Of a stretch of 64,000 nt of DNA, positions 41,337 through 50,894 are shown piece after piece (within the stretch, counting starts at the first letter, position 1; each line of letters opens with the position of its first letter). A program made the translations under genes and the position numbers. The DNA lies in contig NZ_VEDO01000021.1 in the NCBI RefSeq assembly GCF_007677875.1, positions 46,172 through 110,171 on the forward strand, read 5' to 3'. The DNA is from Variovorax boronicumulans (GTDB taxonomy: Bacteria > Pseudomonadota > Gammaproteobacteria > Burkholderiales > Burkholderiaceae_C). The notes beneath the pieces were generated by a model, which saw nothing but the letters and a program-made list of their open reading frames with translations, had not been told where the DNA came from and did not search any database.

Positions 41337-41768
41337 ATGACCGAGATCGCCTTCCACTTCAACGCCCCGGACAAACTGGCCTACGCCTGCCGGTTGCTGC
41401 GCAAGGCCGTGACGGGCGGTGCGCGCGCCGTCGTGAGCGGCCCGGACGACATGCTGGCCCGGCTGGACCAGCAGCTGTGGACCTTCTCGCCGCTGGACTT
41501 CGTGCCGCACGCCCTGCTGGGCACCAGCCCGGCGCGCGTGCTGGGCGCGTCGCCCGTGGTGCTGGCCGTGGACGTGCTGCAGGCCCCGGCGCTGCCCGTG
41601 CTCGTGAACCTGGGCGGCCTGGTGCCGGCCGGCTTCGAGCGCTTCGAGCGTCTGATCGAAGTCGTCAGCAACGGCGAAGAAGACCGCTCGCTCGCACGTG
41701 GGCGCTGGAAGCACTACGTGGCGCGCGGCTACGCCATCGTTCGGCACGACCTTGAATTCAAGGAGTGA
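41337..41768 (+). CDS. holC: DNA polymerase III chi subunit HolC
   Basis: A 143-residue protein starting MTEIAFHFNAPDKLAYACRLL, with the HolC blocks LDQQLWTFSPLDFVPH and PVLVNLGGLVPAGFERF. Chi links the clamp loader to single-strand binding protein at the replication fork. The small gene at 41772 follows 3 bp later and is probably co-translated. Confidence 0.94.
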   Translation: MTEIAFHFNAPDKLAYACRLLRKAVTGGARAVVSGPDDMLARLDQQLWTFSPLDFVPHALLGTSPARVLGASPVVLAVDVLQAPALPVLVNLGGLVPAGFERFERLIEVVSNGEEDRSLARGRWKHYVARGYAIVRHDLEFKE

Positions 41769-41771
41769 GCC

Positions 41772-42140
41772 ATGAGCGATGTGCCGCGCGTGCCACCGCG
41801 CTATGTGCCGGTGCTGACCGAGGTGGTCGGTGCCGCGGCGCGCGTGGAGCCGGTCGCGCCGGTCCCGCCCATGCCCGAGCCGCGCCTTGCGCCACCGCCG
41901 CCGCAGCCCACGCAGGCCGCGCCGCTCGACCCGCAGGCCCTGCAGGACCAACTCCTGCACCGGGTCATGCAGCGCGTGGACCTGGCCCTCGAGCAGCAAC
42001 TGCACGATGCCGTGGCCAGCATGGTGCTGCAGCACACGCACGCGCTGGTACCGCGTCTGCGCGAGGAGATCGAGTTCGTGGTGCGCCAGGCTGTGGCCGA
42101 GGCCGTGGCGGCCGAGCTGACCCAGCGTCCAACTGCGTGA
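41772..42140 (+). CDS. Hypothetical protein, 122 aa, downstream of holC
   Basis: An Ala/Pro-rich N-terminal half (VPPMPEPRLAPPPPQPTQAA) is followed by a predicted amphipathic helix region (LHRVMQRVDLALEQQLHDAV, then LVPRLREEIEFVVRQAVAEA). No family is recognised. A GAGTGAGCC region precedes the ATG, and the 3-bp spacing after holC argues for a real, co-expressed gene. It may be a disordered-plus-helical accessory protein; function unknown. Confidence 0.7.
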   Translation: MSDVPRVPPRYVPVLTEVVGAAARVEPVAPVPPMPEPRLAPPPPQPTQAAPLDPQALQDQLLHRVMQRVDLALEQQLHDAVASMVLQHTHALVPRLREEIEFVVRQAVAEAVAAELTQRPTA

Positions 42141-42190
42141 AACCCCTAGTGGCGTTTGTGCCGATCGGTGCAATCGGGCCCGCAAATTGC

Positions 42191-42206
42191 ATACCGCTAG
42201 CGGTAT
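42191..42206. promoter_or_regulatory. Perfect 16-bp palindrome upstream of the LivK-type gene
   Basis: ATACCGCTAGCGGTAT reads the same on both strands. It lies 39 bp before the ATG and overlaps TATAAA (42204-42209), a possible -10 box. Its place suggests an operator for a dimeric regulator of the receptor gene, or part of the promoter. Regulator unknown. Confidence 0.5.
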
Positions 42207-42245
42207 AAACCTGTTCTCTCGTTTTTCCCTGTCTGGAGGATTCTT

Positions 42246-43448
42246 ATGCAGTTGAAATGGACCGCTGTCGCCCTGGCCGCCATGGTGCTCGTTGCGTGCG
42301 GCAAAAAGGAAGAACCGGCGCCAGCGCCCGCATCTGCGCCCGCTGCGGCCGCTCCCGCTGCCGCCCCCGCTGGTGAAACCATCACCGTGAAGATCGGCCA
42401 CGTCGGCCCCACCAGCGGCGCCATCGCCCACCTGGGCAAAGACAACGAGATGGGCGCGCGCATGGCCATCGACGAGCTCAATGCCGCCGGCTTCAAGATC
42501 GGCGACAAGGTCGCCAAGTTCGAACTGCTGGCCGAAGACGATGCGGCCGATCCCAAGCAGGGCACGGCCGTCGCCCAGAAACTCGTGGACAGCAAGGTCC
42601 AGGGCGTGGTCGGTCACCTGAACTCGGGCACCACGATCCCCGCTTCCAAGATCTACAGCGACGCCGGCATTCCGCAGATCTCGCCGTCCGCGACCAACCC
42701 CAAGTACACGCGCCAGGGCTTCAAGACCACGTTCCGCGTCGTGGCCGATGACGTGCACCTGGGCAGCACGCTGGGCAAGTACGCGATCGGCGAGCTGGCC
42801 GGCAAGTCGGTCGCCGTGATCGACGACCGCACGGCCTACGGCCAGGGCGTGGCCGAGGAATTCGAGAAGGCCGTCAAGGCCGCCAACGGCAACCTGGTGG
42901 GCCATGAGTTCACGACGGACAAGTCCACCGACTTCAACGCCATCCTGACCAAGCTCAAGGGCGCCAAGCCCGACGTGCTGTTCTACGGCGGCATGGACGC
43001 GGTGGCCGGCCCGATGCTGCGCCAGGCCAAGCAGTTGGGCCTGACGGTGAAGTTCATGGGCGGCGACGGCATCTGCACGGCCGAGCTGGCCAAGCTGGCC
43101 GGCGATGCGATGGGCGATGGGCAAGTCGTGTGTGCCGAAGCCGGCGGCGTGGACGGCGACCTGAAGGCCGGCCTGGACAAGTTCAAGGCCGACTTCAAAA
43201 CGAAGTTCAACACCGACGTCCAGCTGTACTCGCCGTACGTGTACGACGCTGTGAAGGTGCTGGCCACGGCCATGCAGAAGGCCGGTTCGCCCGAGCCCGA
43301 GAAGTACCTGCCCGAGCTCGCCAAGATCGAATACAAGGGCATCACCGGCAACATCGCCTTCGACGAGAAGGGCGACATCAAGAACGGTGCGCTGACGCTG
43401 TACACCTACAAGGGCGGCGCGCGCGAGCAGCTGGCCGTGGTGCGCTGA
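42246..43448 (+). CDS. LivK-type branched-chain amino-acid ABC transporter receptor (lipoprotein)
   Basis: A 400-residue solute receptor of the Leu/Ile/Val-binding family. The signal peptide ends in a lipobox (MVLVACGKK), so it is a lipoprotein, followed by an Ala/Pro-rich tether (about residues 25-40). The mature part has TVKIGHVGPTSGAIAHLG, ISPSATNPKYTRQGF and YSPYVYDAVKVLATAM. Family members bind branched-chain or other amino acids, amides or aromatic acids, so the ligand cannot be fixed. The permease and ATPase genes (livHMGF) are absent here. A GAGGA ribosome-binding site precedes the ATG and a strong terminator follows. Confidence 0.92.
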   Translation: MQLKWTAVALAAMVLVACGKKEEPAPAPASAPAAAAPAAAPAGETITVKIGHVGPTSGAIAHLGKDNEMGARMAIDELNAAGFKIGDKVAKFELLAEDDAADPKQGTAVAQKLVDSKVQGVVGHLNSGTTIPASKIYSDAGIPQISPSATNPKYTRQGFKTTFRVVADDVHLGSTLGKYAIGELAGKSVAVIDDRTAYGQGVAEEFEKAVKAANGNLVGHEFTTDKSTDFNAILTKLKGAKPDVLFYGGMDAVAGPMLRQAKQLGLTVKFMGGDGICTAELAKLAGDAMGDGQVVCAEAGGVDGDLKAGLDKFKADFKTKFNTDVQLYSPYVYDAVKVLATAMQKAGSPEPEKYLPELAKIEYKGITGNIAFDEKGDIKNGALTLYTYKGGAREQLAVVR

Positions 43449-43471
43449 TTCCAACCCGCGCCGCAAGCGAC

Positions 43472-43502
43472 AGACAAGGGGCCTTCGGGCCCCTTGTCTT
43501 TT
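43472..43502 (+). terminator. Rho-independent terminator of the LivK-type gene
   Basis: A perfect 12-bp stem AGACAAGGGGCC / GGCCCCTTGTCT with a TTCG tetraloop is followed by TTT. It begins 23 bp after the receptor stop and lies 5 bp before the end of the convergent mnmC gene. Confidence 0.93.
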
Positions 43503-43507
43503 GGTGC

Positions 43508-45331
43508 TCAGGCCGCCGGCCGCAGCCGCCGCGGATCGAGCGCCGCGGCCAGACGGGCCGGCACCGGCAGCGGCTCGCCGTGCAGCCGCGCGGCGATCAA
43601 TTCGGCAGCGAGCGGCGCAAGCGTGAGGCCGCGCGCGCCCAGCGCGGTCAGCACCCACAGCCCGTCGGCCCAGCGGCCGGCCAGCGGCAGCCGGTCCGGC
43701 GAAGCGCAGCGCACGCCGGCCCAGGCCGCCGGGGTGGGACCTTCGGCGATCGCCTGGGCCGTGGCTGGCAGCAGCACCTGCAGCCGCTCGAGGTTGTAGC
43801 GCTGCTCGTCTTCGCGCAGGTCGGCTGCGATGTCGCCGCGCACGAAGCTCGAGCCGCTGAGCCAGATGGGCCCCTGCGCACCGGGCACGCCGGGAATGAA
43901 GTGGCCATGGCCGTTGACCGGCATTGCCGGCACTGGCAGCGTGGGCGGGCAGGGGCCCATGCTGATCTGCCCGCGCACGTTCTGCAGCCCTTGCATCGCC
44001 AGCAGGGATGCGCTGCCGATGCCGGCGGTCACGACGAGAAGCGGCGTGCTGTGCAGCACTTGGCCGTGAGCGTCGTGCAGCGACCAGCCCTGGGGCGTGG
44101 ACTGCACCCGGCTGGTGCGCAGGCCGCCCTGGAACCGGATGGCGGGATGCGCGAGCAGGGCCTGCACGAGCCGGGCCGGGCGCACCCATCCGGCCAGGGC
44201 ATGCCAGTGCGCGGGCGTGGCCGGCGGCAGGCCCGCGGCCTGCACGCAGGCGGCATCGGCGGGCGCGCTGAACAGGTCGCCGGGCGTGGCCGGCGCACGC
44301 GCCCCGCGCAGGCGCCGCTCCAGCACGCCGGTCAGTGCGTAGTCCTCGCCAGCGCTTAGCAGGGCCTGCAGCAGCTGCGCGGTGCAGCGCGCACCGGCGC
44401 GCGAGAGCTGCGTGGGCACGGTGTCGCTGGCCGCGTCGTGCGGCGAGAACAGGCCCGCCGGCAGGCCGGAGGCGCCGGCGGCAGGGGCTTCGCCCGCGTC
44501 CAGCACCAGCACCTGCCAGCCGCGCTCGGCCAGCTGGCGCGCCACGCAGGCACCGGCCAGGCCGGCGCCCAGCACCGCGCATTCGCCAGGTTGGGCCACC
44601 GGGACGTCGTCGAGCGAGGGTTGCGGACGCAGCCTGGGTGTCCAGGCCGGCGCATAGGTGGCCTCCAGCCGGTCACGCTTGGGCGGCACACCGGCCACAC
44701 GTTGCACCGCGAACCCGCACTGCGCGAGGCCATCGCGCACGGCACGGGCGATGCTCCAGGTCGCCAGCCGCGTGCCGTGGCGGCAGCAGCGGGCCACGGC
44801 CTTGAGCGTGTCCAGGCTCCAGATGTCCGGGTTGCGTGCGGGGCTGAAACCATCGAGGAACACCGCGTCGGCCCGGCACCGCAGTTCGCGCAGCATGGGC
44901 TGTGCCTCGCCGATGGCCAGCGTCAGCAGCACGCGCCCTTGCTCCAGCCGCAGCCGGTGCAGGCCAGGCCGCAGGCCCGCGTACTGGGCGGCCAGCGCAT
45001 CGGCGAGCGGCTGCAGTTCGGGGAAGGCGGCGGCGCTGCGGCGCAGGTCCTCGGCGGATGCGGGATAGGCCTCGACCGAGACGAAGTGCAGCCTGGCGGG
45101 TCGCTCCGGGTCGGCGCGCCAGGCAGACCAGGCCGCCAGGAAGTTCAGGCCCAGGCCGAAGCCGGTCTCCAGGATGGTCCAGTGCGGCTGCCCGGCCCAG
45201 GCCTGCGGCAGGCCACAGCCGTGCAGGAACACACCGAAGGCCTGCGCCAGTCCGGCTTCGGAACGGTAGCGGTCACCGAAGCGCGGATTGAAGGGAGCGC
45301 CATCGGCCAGCCATTCGATGGGCTCGGCCAC
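43508..45331 (-). CDS. mnmC: Bifunctional tRNA mnm5s2U biosynthesis protein MnmC
   Basis: A 607-residue two-domain enzyme that finishes the wobble-uridine modification. The N-terminal methyltransferase (DUF752) part shows ILETGFGLGLNFLAAWSAW and DAVFLDGFSPARNPDIWS; the C-terminal FAD oxidoreductase begins near residue 250 (CAVLGAGLAGACVARQLAERG). The FAD domain removes the carboxymethyl group and the methyltransferase adds the methyl. The start is GTG at 45331, 6 bp after the yggX stop. Length is close to that of E. coli MnmC. Confidence 0.94.
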   Translation of the reverse strand: MAEPIEWLADGAPFNPRFGDRYRSEAGLAQAFGVFLHGCGLPQAWAGQPHWTILETGFGLGLNFLAAWSAWRADPERPARLHFVSVEAYPASAEDLRRSAAAFPELQPLADALAAQYAGLRPGLHRLRLEQGRVLLTLAIGEAQPMLRELRCRADAVFLDGFSPARNPDIWSLDTLKAVARCCRHGTRLATWSIARAVRDGLAQCGFAVQRVAGVPPKRDRLEATYAPAWTPRLRPQPSLDDVPVAQPGECAVLGAGLAGACVARQLAERGWQVLVLDAGEAPAAGASGLPAGLFSPHDAASDTVPTQLSRAGARCTAQLLQALLSAGEDYALTGVLERRLRGARAPATPGDLFSAPADAACVQAAGLPPATPAHWHALAGWVRPARLVQALLAHPAIRFQGGLRTSRVQSTPQGWSLHDAHGQVLHSTPLLVVTAGIGSASLLAMQGLQNVRGQISMGPCPPTLPVPAMPVNGHGHFIPGVPGAQGPIWLSGSSFVRGDIAADLREDEQRYNLERLQVLLPATAQAIAEGPTPAAWAGVRCASPDRLPLAGRWADGLWVLTALGARGLTLAPLAAELIAARLHGEPLPVPARLAAALDPRRLRPAA

Positions 45332-45337
45332 GCGGGC

Positions 45338-45610
45338 TCAGGCGGCAGGCGGCACGTAGCCCTGGGCCACGTCGGCACCGGCGCCGAAGAAGTGGTTCTC
45401 CATCTGGCGTGCGAGGTACTGGCGCGCGCGCTGGTCGGCCATGTTGAGCTTGTTCTCGTTGATCAGCATGGTCTGCTGCTTGAGCCAGGCGGCCCAGGCT
45501 TCCTTGCTGACGTTCTGCCAGATGCGCTTGCCCAGTTCGCCCGGGTAGGGCGGCAGATCCAGGCCTTCGGCCTCGCGGCCGAGTTTGATGCAGTTCACCA
45601 TGCGTGCCAT
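45338..45610 (-). CDS. yggX: Fe(II)-trafficking / oxidative-damage protection protein YggX
   Basis: A 90-residue protein with the hallmark start [18 protein letters not shown], then [12 protein letters not shown] and a conserved helix region ([19 protein letters not shown]). YggX protects iron-sulfur clusters from oxidative damage. An AAGGAA ribosome-binding site precedes the ATG at 45610. It lies between an EVE-domain gene and mnmC in one minus-strand operon. Confidence 0.95.
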   Translation of the reverse strand: MARMVNCIKLGREAEGLDLPPYPGELGKRIWQNVSKEAWAAWLKQQTMLINENKLNMADQRARQYLARQMENHFFGAGADVAQGYVPPAA

Positions 45611-45669
45611 GTCGATGTTCCTTGTGCAGGCCGTGGGCGGCCGGGTGGGATGCGGATTGCGGGCGCGGA

Positions 45670-46161
<492 letters not shown>

Positions 46162-46290
46162 GGCGGGGCGAGGGATGGCGGCTGCGCGAGCATGCCATAG
46201 CCAGGCGCGCTGCTCTCCTACAGGGCGTGACCGCGCGTGGTGGCACACTACGGCCGCCGAAACGTTTCCTTGCCCGCTCCCACCCGCTCC

Positions 46291-48477
46291 ATGACGGCGG
46301 ACGCACTCCCTCCCGATCTCACTGCCTGCGATTTCGAACCGATCCGCTGGCCCGGTGCCATCCAGCCGCATGGGCGCATGCTGGTGCTGGACGCCCAGAC
46401 GCTGCAGCCCGTGGCCGCCAGTGCGGGGTGGCCTGCGCCAGAGCGTGCGGCGGTGCTTGCAGCGCTGGACCGCACGGCCCTGTCGGCGCTGCCGGCCACG
46501 GGCGCCGGCAGTTCGCCGGTCGGCCTGGGCCGGCTGCAGCTGCCGGGCGGCGTGGCGCAGGAGGTCTCGGCGCACCGCACGACGGCCCACGTGATCGTCG
46601 AATGCGAGGAAGCCGGTCCCGAGGATCCCGGCCCGGCACCGATCTATGCGCTGGCCCGCAACTTCCTTCCGCGGCTGCAGCAGGCACGCGACCTGGCGTC
46701 GCTGTGCCTGCTGGCGGCCGAGGAGATGCGTCGCCTGAGCGGCTTCGGCCGGGCCCTGGTCTACCGCTTCGACGAGGACGACCACGGCGAGGTACTGGCC
46801 GAGACGCTGGAGGACGGCTACGACAGCTATCTCGGCCACCACTTTCCGGCATCCGACATCCCGCGTCAGGCGCGCGCGCTGTACCTGCTCAACCACTTCC
46901 GGCTGATTCCCGATGCGCGCTACGCGCCGGTGCCTTTGGTGGGCGTGGACGGCGCTGCGGCGGCGCAGGTCGACCTGTCCCAGGCCGTCCTGCGCAGCGT
47001 CTCGCCCGTGCACCTGGAGTACATGCGCAACATGGGCACGCTGGCCTCGATGTCGGCGTCCATCGTCGTCGACGGCAGGCTTTGGGGCCTAGTGTCCTGC
47101 CACGACCACGCGCCGCGCACGCTGGCACGCAACGTGCGCGCAGCCTGCGAGCATCTCGGCCAGCTGCTGTCGCTGCAGATCGGTGCGCTGCAGGCCGCCG
47201 AGGAGGCGGCCGAGCGGCTGGAACTGCGCCAGCTCACGCTCTCTCTCGTGGCCCAGCTCGCCGAAAGCGATGGCACGCTGAGCCGCCTGGTCCACAGCAC
47301 GGGTCTGCAGAGGCTGGCGTCGGCCAGCGGTGCCGCCGTGGTGCTGGACGATGCGGTCTGGACCGTCGGCGAGACGCCGCCGCCAGCCCAGATCGAGGCC
47401 CTGGCGCGCTGGATCGTCGGGCGCGGGGAAGAGGTCTACGCCAGCGACGCGCTGGCCCGCGACTACCCGGGCGGCGCTGCGCTGCGCGAGACGGTGGCCG
47501 GCGTGCTCGCGGTGTCGATCTCGCAGGTCCACCGCCACGTCATCCTGTGGTTCCGCCCGGAGATCGTGCGCACGGTGCGCTGGGCCGGCAACCCGGGCAA
47601 GACCATCCATGCCGACGGGCGCATCCATCCGCGCAAGAGCTTTCAGACTTGGGTCGAGCGCATCGGCGGTCGCTCCGCACGATGGCGCGCCTCCGAACTG
47701 GCGGCCGCGCGCGAACTGCGCGAGGCGCTGATCGGCATCGTGCTGCGCCGTGCCCAGGAGATGGCCGACGCTGCCACGGCGCTGGGCCGGGTCAACAAGG
47801 AGCTGGAAGCCTTCTCCTACACCGTCTCGCACGACCTGCGCGCGCCGATGCGGCACATCGCCGGCTATGCCGACCTGGTGCTGGAGATGGACGGCAGCCA
47901 GGTCAGCGAGCGCGGCCGCCGCTACCTGGGCCATGTCAAGGAGGCGGCTGCCTTCGCCGGCCAGCTCGTCGACGCGCTGCTGGATTTCTCGCGCCTGGGC
48001 CGGGCCGCGCTCAAGCCGCGCAGCGTGGACACGGCGGCCATGGTGGCCGACCTGGTGCGCGAACTGCAGCGCGACGAGCCCCGTCACCGTGTGCACTGGG
48101 AGGTGGCGCCCGATCTGCCGCCGCTGTATGCCGACCCCTTTTTGCTGCAGGTGGCCACGCGCAACCTGCTGGCCAATGCCCAGAAGTACACCTGCCGCCA
48201 GGCCGCGCCGCGCGTCGTGGTGCGCGCGGTGGTTCGCGCGGATGGCGTCGGGCTGGAGGTCGAGGACAATGGCGTCGGATTCGAGATGAAGTACGTCGAC
48301 AAGCTGTTCGGCGTGTTCCAGCGCTTGCACCCGGCCGAGGAATTCGAAGGCACCGGCATCGGACTTGCCAACGTCAAGCGCATCGTCGAACGCCATGGCG
48401 GCGAAGTCTGGGCCCGCGGCGCACCGCAGCAGGGCGCGGCCTTCGGCTTCGTGCTGCCGCGCTCCCCCATCCACTGA
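46291..48477 (+). CDS. bphP: Bacteriophytochrome histidine kinase
   Basis: A 728-residue red/far-red photoreceptor kinase. The N-terminal chromophore cysteine is C13 in [18 protein letters not shown]. The PAS-GAF-PHY module shows the GAF motif [15 protein letters not shown] (D189), the bilin-contacting H241 ([12 protein letters not shown]) and the PHY tongue PRKSF (447-451). A HisKA domain (H514, [11 protein letters not shown]) and an HATPase with [19 protein letters not shown] and [18 protein letters not shown] finish it. The ATG at 46291 gives the usual short leader before the Cys; a GTG at 46237 is possible. Biliverdin is the expected chromophore, but no haem oxygenase gene is adjacent. 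Two signalling genes follow directly. Confidence 0.96.
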   Translation: MTADALPPDLTACDFEPIRWPGAIQPHGRMLVLDAQTLQPVAASAGWPAPERAAVLAALDRTALSALPATGAGSSPVGLGRLQLPGGVAQEVSAHRTTAHVIVECEEAGPEDPGPAPIYALARNFLPRLQQARDLASLCLLAAEEMRRLSGFGRALVYRFDEDDHGEVLAETLEDGYDSYLGHHFPASDIPRQARALYLLNHFRLIPDARYAPVPLVGVDGAAAAQVDLSQAVLRSVSPVHLEYMRNMGTLASMSASIVVDGRLWGLVSCHDHAPRTLARNVRAACEHLGQLLSLQIGALQAAEEAAERLELRQLTLSLVAQLAESDGTLSRLVHSTGLQRLASASGAAVVLDDAVWTVGETPPPAQIEALARWIVGRGEEVYASDALARDYPGGAALRETVAGVLAVSISQVHRHVILWFRPEIVRTVRWAGNPGKTIHADGRIHPRKSFQTWVERIGGRSARWRASELAAARELREALIGIVLRRAQEMADAATALGRVNKELEAFSYTVSHDLRAPMRHIAGYADLVLEMDGSQVSERGRRYLGHVKEAAAFAGQLVDALLDFSRLGRAALKPRSVDTAAMVADLVRELQRDEPRHRVHWEVAPDLPPLYADPFLLQVATRNLLANAQKYTCRQAAPRVVVRAVVRADGVGLEVEDNGVGFEMKYVDKLFGVFQRLHPAEEFEGTGIGLANVKRIVERHGGEVWARGAPQQGAAFGFVLPRSPIH

Positions 48478-48490
48478 AGAACAACAGCCC

Positions 48491-48955
48491 ATGCTCAAGC
48501 CCATCCTGCTCGTCGAGGACGACACCCGCGACCTCGAGCTCACCCTGCTGGCGCTCGAGCGCAGCCAACTGGCCAACGACGTCGTCGTGCTGCGCGACGG
48601 CGCCCAGGCCCTGTCTTACCTGCGCCGCGAGGACGCCCATGCCGACCGCAGCGAGGGCAACCCGGCCGTGATCCTGCTGGACCTGAAGCTGCCCAAGGTC
48701 AACGGCCTGGAGGTGCTGCAGGCTGTGCGTGCCGACCCGAGTCTGCGCAGCATCCCGGTGGTCATGCTGACCTCCTCGCAGCAGGAGACCGACGTGATCC
48801 GCAGCTACGAGCTGGGCGTCAATGCGTATGTGGTCAAGCCGGTGGAATTCAAGCAGTTCGTGGCCGCCATCGCCGACCTGGGCATCTTCTGGGCCGTGCT
48901 GAACGAGCCGCCGCCCGGTTCGCTCAAGGCCAGCCGGCGCTACGAGCATGAGTGA
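48491..48955 (+). CDS. Single-domain response regulator (Rcp1-like)
   Basis: A 154-residue stand-alone receiver. The acidic pair is in LLVEDDTRD, the phosphoacceptor is D64 in ILLDLKLPKVNGLE, with MLTSSQQETDV and the Lys of VVKPVEFKQF. The extended insert after the second strand and the C-terminal tail are typical of Rcp1-type partners of phytochrome kinases. It starts 13 bp after bphP and overlaps the hybrid kinase gene by 8 bp. It probably takes phosphate from BphP. Confidence 0.94.
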   Translation: MLKPILLVEDDTRDLELTLLALERSQLANDVVVLRDGAQALSYLRREDAHADRSEGNPAVILLDLKLPKVNGLEVLQAVRADPSLRSIPVVMLTSSQQETDVIRSYELGVNAYVVKPVEFKQFVAAIADLGIFWAVLNEPPPGSLKASRRYEHE

Positions 48956-50894
48956 GCCGCTGGCGCTGCTGCTGCTGGAGGACTCCGCCTTCGATGCGGA
49001 ACTGTTGCAGGAGTGCGTGCAGGCCAGCCATCCCGGGGCGCGCTGCACGCTGGTACGCGACGAGGCGGGTTTCGTCCAGGCGCTGGCCACGCAGCGCTTC
49101 GACGCCGTGCTCTCCGATTTCCAGCTGCCCGGCTTCGGCGGCGACCAGGCCCTGGCGATCACCCGGGCGAAGGCGCCGGAGCTGCCCTTCATCTTCGTCT
49201 CGGGCGTGATCGGCGAGGACAACGCGGTCGAGCTGCTCAAGCGCGGCGCCACCGACTATGTGAGCAAGGGCCGGCTCGAGCGGCTGCCGCTGGTGCTCGA
49301 GCGTGCCTTGCGCGAGGTGCGCGAGCGCGCTGCGCGCGATGCCGCCGAAGCGCGCCTACGCGAGGCCGACAGCCTGTATGCCCGCATCGTGGAGTCGCTG
49401 CGCGACTACGCCGTGCTGCTGCTCGACGCCGAGCAACGCATCACCAGCTGGAACCGCGGCGCCCAGGCCATCTTCGGCTTCGAGCGCAGCGAGGCCGTGG
49501 GGCAGAACGCCACGCTGCTGCTGCCCGAGGGCGAGGACGCGCGCGAAGCCTGGCGGCGCGACCTGCGCCTGGCTGCCACCGCGCAGCGCGCTGCCACCCA
49601 GCGCTGGATGCGTCGGCGCGACGGCTCGCGCCTGTGGGCCGAGGGCGTGCTGATGCCGCTGCACGGCGAGGGCGGCGCCGTGCTCGGCTGGTGCAGCATC
49701 GCGCGCGACACCACGGCCGAACACCTCGCCGCGCAGGCGCTGCGCGAAGCGAAGGAGCAGGCCGAGGCCGCGCGGTGCGAGGCCGAGCGCGCCAGCCAGG
49801 CCAAGGACCGTTTCATCGCCATGCTGTCGCACGAGCTGCGCGCGCCGCTGTCGGCCGTCTCGGCCGCCGTGCACCTGCTCGAGCGCCACGCCAGCGTGCC
49901 GGCGACGCACCAGGATCTGGTGCCGCTGGTGCGGCGCAACGTGGCCGTGGAGACGCGGCTGATCGACGACCTGCTCGACATCTCGGCCATCACCAGCGGC
50001 AAGCTGGGCATCAAGCCCGAAGTGGTCGACATGCACGTGGTGGTGCGCGAGGCGCTGGCCATGCTGGCCGAGGCGCTCGAAGAGCGCGGCATGCACGTGG
50101 ACCTCGCATTGGCGGACGGCACTGCCTGGGTGTACGCCGACCCGGTGCGCATGCAGCAGGTCATCGCCAACCTCGTGCGCAACGCCATCAAGTTCAGCGA
50201 GCCCGGTGGCGTGGTGCACCTGCACACCGCACTGGAAGCAGGTGAGTTCGTGTTTTCGTGCTGCGACCAGGGCATCGGGATCGCGCCCGACGCGCTGGAG
50301 CGCATCTTCACGGCCTTCGAGCAGGCCGACCGCGACACCGCGCGCGAGCGCGGCGGCCTGGGCCTGGGCCTGGCCATTGCGCGCCATCTGGCGCTGGCCC
50401 ATGGCGGCGTGCTGCTGGCCGACAGTGCCGGCGTGGGCCAGGGTGCGCGCTTCACGCTGCGCCTGCCCTTGCGCGAAGGCGCCGTGCCGCCACCGCCGCC
50501 GCAGCAGCCCCCGGCCGAGCCCATGCCGACCCTGCACGCGCGCGTGCTGATGGTGGAAGACCACCCCGGCGCCGCGATGGCGCTGCGCATGTGCCTGGAA
50601 GAGTATGGCTACGAGGTCGCGCATGCGGCCAGCGTGGCCGCGGCGCTGCAACTGGCCGAGGCCCAGTCCTTCGACATCGTGCTGACCGACCTGGGCCTGC
50701 CCGACGGCAGCGGCGTGGACATCGGCCGCGCTCTCGGCACGCGCCTGCCGGTGCTGGCCTTGAGCGGCTTCGGCGCAGAGAGCGATCTGCGCAGCACCGC
50801 CGCAGCGGGCTTCGCCGGCCACCTGGTCAAGCCGGTCGACCCGCCGCAGGTGCATGCGGTGCTGCAAAAGCTGCTCGCCCGATCCGCGGCATGA
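48948..50894 (+). CDS. Hybrid sensor kinase with receivers at both ends (REC-PAS-HK-REC)
   Basis: A 648-residue protein. Receiver 1 spans about residues 5-120 (D57 in LSDFQLPGFGGDQ), then a PAS domain at about 135-250 (AVLLLDAEQRITSWNRGAQAI), a HisKA domain with H295 (IAMLSHELRAPLSAV), HATPase (GIGIAPDALERIFTAFEQ, then GLGLGLAIARHLALAHGG) and receiver 2 from about 525 (VLMVEDHPGAAMALRM, D581 in LTDLGLPDGSG). No membrane span, so it is cytoplasmic. Two receivers suggest phosphorelay input from BphP/RR and an internal output. Its stop overlaps the next LysR start as ATGA. Confidence 0.94.
   Translation: MSEPLALLLLEDSAFDAELLQECVQASHPGARCTLVRDEAGFVQALATQRFDAVLSDFQLPGFGGDQALAITRAKAPELPFIFVSGVIGEDNAVELLKRGATDYVSKGRLERLPLVLERALREVRERAARDAAEARLREADSLYARIVESLRDYAVLLLDAEQRITSWNRGAQAIFGFERSEAVGQNATLLLPEGEDAREAWRRDLRLAATAQRAATQRWMRRRDGSRLWAEGVLMPLHGEGGAVLGWCSIARDTTAEHLAAQALREAKEQAEAARCEAERASQAKDRFIAMLSHELRAPLSAVSAAVHLLERHASVPATHQDLVPLVRRNVAVETRLIDDLLDISAITSGKLGIKPEVVDMHVVVREALAMLAEALEERGMHVDLALADGTAWVYADPVRMQQVIANLVRNAIKFSEPGGVVHLHTALEAGEFVFSCCDQGIGIAPDALERIFTAFEQADRDTARERGGLGLGLAIARHLALAHGGVLLADSAGVGQGARFTLRLPLREGAVPPPPPQQPPAEPMPTLHARVLMVEDHPGAAMALRMCLEEYGYEVAHAASVAAALQLAEAQSFDIVLTDLGLPDGSGVDIGRALGTRLPVLALSGFGAESDLRSTAAAGFAGHLVKPVDPPQVHAVLQKLLARSAA

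Noticed and set aside
41229..44582. A 1117-residue minus-strand open frame covering holC, the LivK-type gene and part of mnmC
   Set aside because: It covers well-supported plus-strand genes, has low-complexity translation and no domain pattern.
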